Source of the DNA: Axinella damicornis
Lineage: Eukaryota; Porifera; Demospongiae; Axinellida; Axinellidae
Reading direction: 5' to 3'
DNA length: 64,000 bases
Assembly: GCA_963931865.1 (NCBI GenBank)
Contig: OZ007508.1
Coordinates: 10,600,781-10,664,780, forward strand
Position 1 is the stretch's first letter; every line of letters starts with the position of its first letter. Below the pieces are notes generated by a model that was not told where the DNA came from, did no database searches, and saw only the letters and a program-made list of their open reading frames with translations. Of the stretch, positions 60,191 to 64,000 are shown piece by piece. A program made the translations under genes and the position numbers.

Positions 60191-60713
60191 TGGAGAAGGT
60201 TACACAGTGTACCTTCTTTGGGGCATTTTACGTTCAATGAAAGCACGTAATTCTATCCCATGGCCCATGAGTAACCCAAGGTGTAAATGACGTAATTCTT
60301 TCCCATGAGTAACCCATGGGAATGGTAACGTAATTCTTTCCCATGAGTGACCCATGGAAATTTCCCCAAAATTACACCTCTGCACTGCATGAGTCTGCAG
60401 GTAGTTTATATTTCAAGATGTGGGTGGGTCTGAATAGGCCAGTTCCAGACCGGCACTGACTTTGTGCCTGGCGATGTAAGGGTTGGCATCGGTTCCATGA
60501 ATCTAGTTATTGTTATCTCACGATATACGCGGGTACATGTAACCTTAATGCACCCCTTTTCAACCCTGTGCACTAACTTTCACGTTAACAAGTAGCTCAC
60601 ATCAAAATTTTAATGGTCATTTGTAAGTTCATTGGCACAAACTAAATTTCATAAGAAATATGCATTACATACACCCAAGTGAAGTACAATTGAGTGATCT
60701 GTGACCAAGGTAG
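60191..60713. other. No gene recognised; 3' side of the methyltransferase gene
   Basis: Nothing identifiable beyond the short CCCATGAGTAACCCATGG repeats. The 3' UTR of the minus-strand gene presumably lies here. Confidence 0.4.
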
Positions 60714-61622
60714 TCACTGTTTCAGCACAATTTTATTTTGGACAAATATCACATCAGCTACCTCCGTAAGAACAAACATTTCTGGTTTCCCCTCCGCTAT
60801 AGATGAAAGATAATCAACGCATTTCTGCACAACCATGGGTGGGTGTTTCCTCATCTTTGTGTGTGTAATGTGATCAAGGAAATAGTGATCCGAAGGGCTT
60901 TTAAATCCTCCCTTGAAGCAGTGTGTCACATCACATGGCCCTTGTGAGACTTCCAGATGATATTCAATGCCCATTTCATCCAGGATTTCAATGATGGAGT
61001 CTGAAAACCACAACGATTTCTTGTGTTCATGAAGCCAAAAGCGATCATACAGCTCACTCAGTGGGTATCGGTGGGCATTCACAATTATCAGGTAACCAGA
61101 GGGTTTAAGATGTTTCGTAGCGTATAACAAGACTGGCAGGATAGCTTCCACATAGTACAGGACGTGCACCATGATGATCAGGTCCGAGGGGCCGAGATCG
61201 TCAGGGTTCAGCTGCTGGAGATCGCTCCTCTTTACCTCCACCTTCACTCCTTGTATTTGCTTCAGCAGCTCTTGAGCTGTTTGACACGACACCTCATTCA
61301 CATCCACCCCAATGTACTGCAGGTTTACGTTTGGAAATGATGCAGTAAGCCTAGAAAGAACCCTCCTATCAAATTCCCCGTCCCCACAACCAATACTGCA
61401 AAGTTTAAACGTTTGCATGTGCTGTGTTGTAATCATTTTGCTAGCCGTCTCAACAATTAACCCAACATTTTTGTCGGTCACTGAGCTTAGCTTCTGCATC
61501 TCTATGTACTGCTGTGTGTATTCAGGGTCATCCATGTCTTCAGCGTAAGACGGTACGATGGGGCTCTCTTCAAGAAGTTGGTCCAACTCCTTTAAGATCA
61601 CCTGAGGTGTCTTGCCATCCAT
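60714..61622 (-). CDS. Histamine N-methyltransferase-like SAM methyltransferase
   Basis: A class I SAM-dependent methyltransferase of 302 codons in one exon. HNMT transfers a methyl group from SAM to the ring nitrogen of histamine in the cytosol. Seen: an N-terminal helical cap (MDGKTPQVILKELDQLLEES); motif I FKLCSIGCGDGEFDRRVLSR, the SAM-binding glycine loop; motif II NLQYIGVDVNEVSCQTAQEL with the ribose-binding acidic residue; motif IV SDLIIMVHVLYYVEAILPVL, like HNMT IHMIQMLYYVKDI; and YLIIVNAHRYPLSELYDRFW. Length and order fit HNMT (292 residues). ATG at 61622 follows a CCATAG acceptor-like site, so a 5' non-coding exon is possible. The substrate is not known: sponge members could act on other small amines. 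The frame is intact, unlike neighbouring genes. Confidence 0.8.
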   Translation of the reverse strand: MDGKTPQVILKELDQLLEESPIVPSYAEDMDDPEYTQQYIEMQKLSSVTDKNVGLIVETASKMITTQHMQTFKLCSIGCGDGEFDRRVLSRLTASFPNVNLQYIGVDVNEVSCQTAQELLKQIQGVKVEVKRSDLQQLNPDDLGPSDLIIMVHVLYYVEAILPVLLYATKHLKPSGYLIIVNAHRYPLSELYDRFWLHEHKKSLWFSDSIIEILDEMGIEYHLEVSQGPCDVTHCFKGGFKSPSDHYFLDHITHTKMRKHPPMVVQKCVDYLSSIAEGKPEMFVLTEVADVIFVQNKIVLKQ

Positions 61623-62340
61623 CCCTATGGACAAAAAGCAACCAATAGTGAGCTGGAACCATAGCAGACACTGAAAATATGATTGACTTTAGACTTCAGA
61701 ATTTCATAAACTTCTACACACAAAATACACTGAATGCACACAGGATATAATACCCCAAGGAAACAAATGCTACTCACACAAAAGAAAGAAAGAGAAATTC
61801 ACACAAATAAGATTCAGTGCAACTTTGTGACACACACGTTGTGAAATACCACCCTGGGTAGTTACAGTGGTTTTCATGGTAACCCAGAGCCTAAAAGGAG
61901 GTACTGTAACACTCCCCCCCCCCCCCATTGGAAAAGTATTCCTACAGAGCAAATACATTCATCTTCACGATTCCAGTGGCTGCAACTCTCCACCCAACAG
62001 CCACGGTTGCTGCTGTGTAATTTGAAAGATTCCAGAGTAGTACGTAGCTGTACACAGCCAGATAGCAGATACAGATACATAGTCCACAGAACCTTCAACC
62101 TTCTAGCAATGATGAAAGTGTTAATTTCCACGCTTACAATTTGGTCAATCATAAGCAAAACTACAACTATACATACATATATACAATGTGTGTTTTACCA
62201 TTTCAGTGCACTCAAACAAACACTTCGAGTATCTGACAAGATTGGTGGGCACCTCACTTTACAGGTAATTGAGCTAAAAGTGAGGAGAGGCTACTTTTTC
62301 ACGACACTAAAGCCAGCACAACCAAGAGCTAAGCAATAGA
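61623..62340. other. Upstream of the methyltransferase gene, no gene recognised
   Basis: It contains a poly-C run (about 61912-61926) and otherwise unassigned sequence. A minus-strand promoter or first exon could lie here, but no clear element was seen. Confidence 0.4.
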
Positions 62341-62344
62341 ACTA

Positions 62345-62665
62345 TAGGACTACAATATTTCCGCGAATAGATGCCGCCCTAGAATAGACGCCGCCCTCGA
62401 ATAAACGCCGCACAATTGGAGGAGCTGAGTGAAATAAATGCCGCCCTCGAATAAACGCTGCGGCGGGTTAGCACATACTTAAAATATGACGTACATGCAC
62501 ACTTCGATCCAACACTGAGTCGTGGAAGACAGTCTGAGTCCTTGAGCTCGTCGTCATCCCCCTCCATATCCTAGTAGGGCAGCCCTGACACTGCACATCC
62601 AGCTTCAGACTAGCCGTAGAACTGCTACCAGGGTGAAACCTGACACCAAGTAGCTCCATGCCACT
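62345..62665. repeat. CCGCCCTCGAATAAACGCCGC repeat with a short ORF remnant
   Basis: The phrase GCCGCCCTCGAATAAACGC recurs three times at 62368-62462. On the minus strand a frame reads MEGDDDELKDSDCLPRLSVG. A related phrase (TTATTCGAGGGCGGC) occurs at about 11600. This is probably the end of a DNA transposon whose identity I cannot give. Confidence 0.5.
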
Positions 62666-62689
62666 GTCTACGGGACACTATATACAGTG

Positions 62690-62815
62690 GACCCGAGGAC
62701 CCGGGACCCGGGGACCCGAGAACCCGGGACTGGGGACCTGAGGACCCGGGACCGGGGGACCCGAGGACCCGAGGACCCGGGACTGGGGATCCGAGGACTC
62801 GAGGATCTTCAGCTG
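62690..62815 (+). repeat. GACCCGAGGACCCGGG minisatellite
   Basis: Irregular 9-18 bp units of GACCCGAG, GACCCGGG and GACTGGG repeat about ten times. Confidence 0.85.
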
Positions 62816-62939
62816 TTACGGGAGACGAAATGCAATTACAAGCAATCTGTCTGTACTAATGTAAAAGCCCAAACTCACGGTTAATACTTACAAGTAGCTT
62901 CGCTCGCTTCGCTCGCTCAGCTACTTCCCCCTCGTTCGC

Positions 62940-63455
62940 CTACGTGAGTAATCCGGTGCCGGATAGCTCTCTGTGCAGAGCTGCTGCTCCCCGATTGCGT
63001 CCACTTCAGCTGCCGCTCCCCGCGCGATTGCATCGATCCGTTCAACTGCTGCTGTGGAGTGATCCCGGCTTGCATCCGCTTTCAGCTGCTGCTCACCGCT
63101 TGCGTCCGCTTCAGCTGCTGCTCTCGACTGCGTCCGTTTCAACTGCTTCCCGATTGCGTCCGCTTCGGCTGCTGCTCCCCGATTGCGTCCGCTTCAACTC
63201 TGCTCCCCGATGGCGTCCGCTTCGTCTGCTGCTCCCCGATTGCGTTCGCTTCAACTGCTGCTCCCCGATTGCGTTCGCTTCGGCTGCTGCTCCCCGCCAG
63301 CTGTTCTGGAAGATTCAGGGCCAGTCATGTCCACTATTCTCGAATATTCATCGTGGAGTTTGAGGTTGAAGTACAAAGGTCGCGCGTCACTATAGTCTAG
63401 TCCCGCCCCACAAACATCCCACTTCCGTTACACACAGACACACAAACACACAGTT
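62940..63455 (+). repeat. Composite repeat with internal minisatellite, second full copy
   Basis: It starts GTGAGTAATCCGGTGCCGGA, continues with units of TGCTCCCCGATTGCGTCCGC, then CAGCTGTTCTGGAAGATTC, GTCTAGTCCCGCCCCACAAA and CCACTTCCGTTACACACAG, ending GTTAAAATCTGATG. It is collinear with 5105-5580. Confidence 0.75.
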
Positions 63456-63754
63456 AAAATCTGATGTTTGTTACCTTGAGTATGCAAGTCAGCTTTGCAC
63501 AACCAGATCAATACTTGGCCTCGTTCCAAGGCCGTAATCCTGGGATCCAGGCTGGATAGTTAATTAAACTTGTAACAAAATTAAAGTTCAAAGTGCAGTG
63601 CTATAGATACGTACATGACAAAAGCCTTGTGTCGTGTGCGAGAGTCTGACTTCGCCGGAGAACGAGTTACAAGCTAGAGGATAATGCTGTATGCTGAAAA
63701 TGTGTTCCAATTTGTGCCAAGCTGATCTTGCATACTCCAGGCAATGATATAACC

Positions 63755-64000
63755 TAGCCTTGTACCCAGGCCTTCAATCGCGGGGGGAAGGCCTGGTACA
63801 CACTGTTTGCATATGCGTTTAATTTAAATGTAAATATTACGTCAATTTTAATTGTGACGTTTGCGAATGGGTTGGGCTTAACAGATGACGTTTTGGGTAT
63901 ACACACCCGGATACGCGTGCATGAGAGCGATCAAAGGGCTCACAACAAGCACACCACAGCTATTTCCACTGTCTACAAGTCCCTTCTTGTAGTCCACGAG
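63755..64000. mobile_element. Left part of a MULE-like element, cut by the window end
   Basis: TAGCCTTGTACCCAGGCC, then AAGGCCTGGTACACACTGTT and TGCATATGCGTTTAAT match the left arm of the 587-bp element at 25596. The right end is outside the window. Confidence 0.55.

Overview
The window looks like metazoan nuclear DNA from a TE-rich, compact-intron invertebrate. A demosponge is my best guess and a cnidarian is possible; this is an inference from gene content and repeat style. No rRNA gene, intact tRNA, CRISPR array or bacterial operon was seen. Genes are split into short exons with GT/AG borders, many acceptors follow long pyrimidine tracts, and most of the sequence is small inverted-repeat transposons, minisatellites and decayed retroelements.

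Layout, left to right. 0-4 kb: mobile-element fragments. 4.1-7.1 kb (+): the last WD-repeat exons of a WDR90/POC16-like centriole protein, damaged by frame breaks, a stop codon and a 151-bp foldback transposon inside its last exon. 7.7-15.3 kb: hairpin satellites, MITEs, a second copy of one WDR90 exon at 14 kb, and three phase-compatible exons of an unrecognised gene. 15.4-18.0 kb: hAT DNA transposon debris. 18.3-19.8 kb (+): three cullin-1 exons with no downstream exons in view. 20-37 kb: almost all repeats, with a few exon-like islands. 37.5-44.4 kb (+): eleven exon blocks of the tail region of axonemal dynein heavy chain DNAH1. 44.5-49 kb: hAT-type elements and a decayed non-LTR retrotransposon. 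50.1-51.8 kb (-): a CR1/L2-like LINE with an intact reverse transcriptase frame, abutting a RecQ-type helicase remnant (+, 51.85-52.67 kb) that converges on a DUF6589-type ORF (-, 52.75-54.35 kb). 60.7-61.6 kb (-): an apparently intact histamine-N-methyltransferase-like gene. 62.3-64 kb: more repeats.

WDR90 and DNAH1 are both ciliary genes, as expected for an animal with flagellated cells; cullin-1 is the SCF ubiquitin-ligase scaffold. I see no operon-like functional link between them.

Main structural observations: (1) a family of TAGCCTCG/TAGTCTCG-ended foldback elements, 39-587 bp long, several with visible 9-bp target duplications, which points to Mutator-like (MULE) non-autonomous transposons; one sits in a WDR90 exon. 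(2) A tail-to-tail RecQ helicase/DUF6589 pair that may be a composite mobile element. (3) A paralogous empty site that fixes the exact ends of a 619-bp insertion. Single-base frame breaks recur in otherwise conserved exons, so pseudogene decay and uncorrected assembly indels cannot be separated from this sequence alone.
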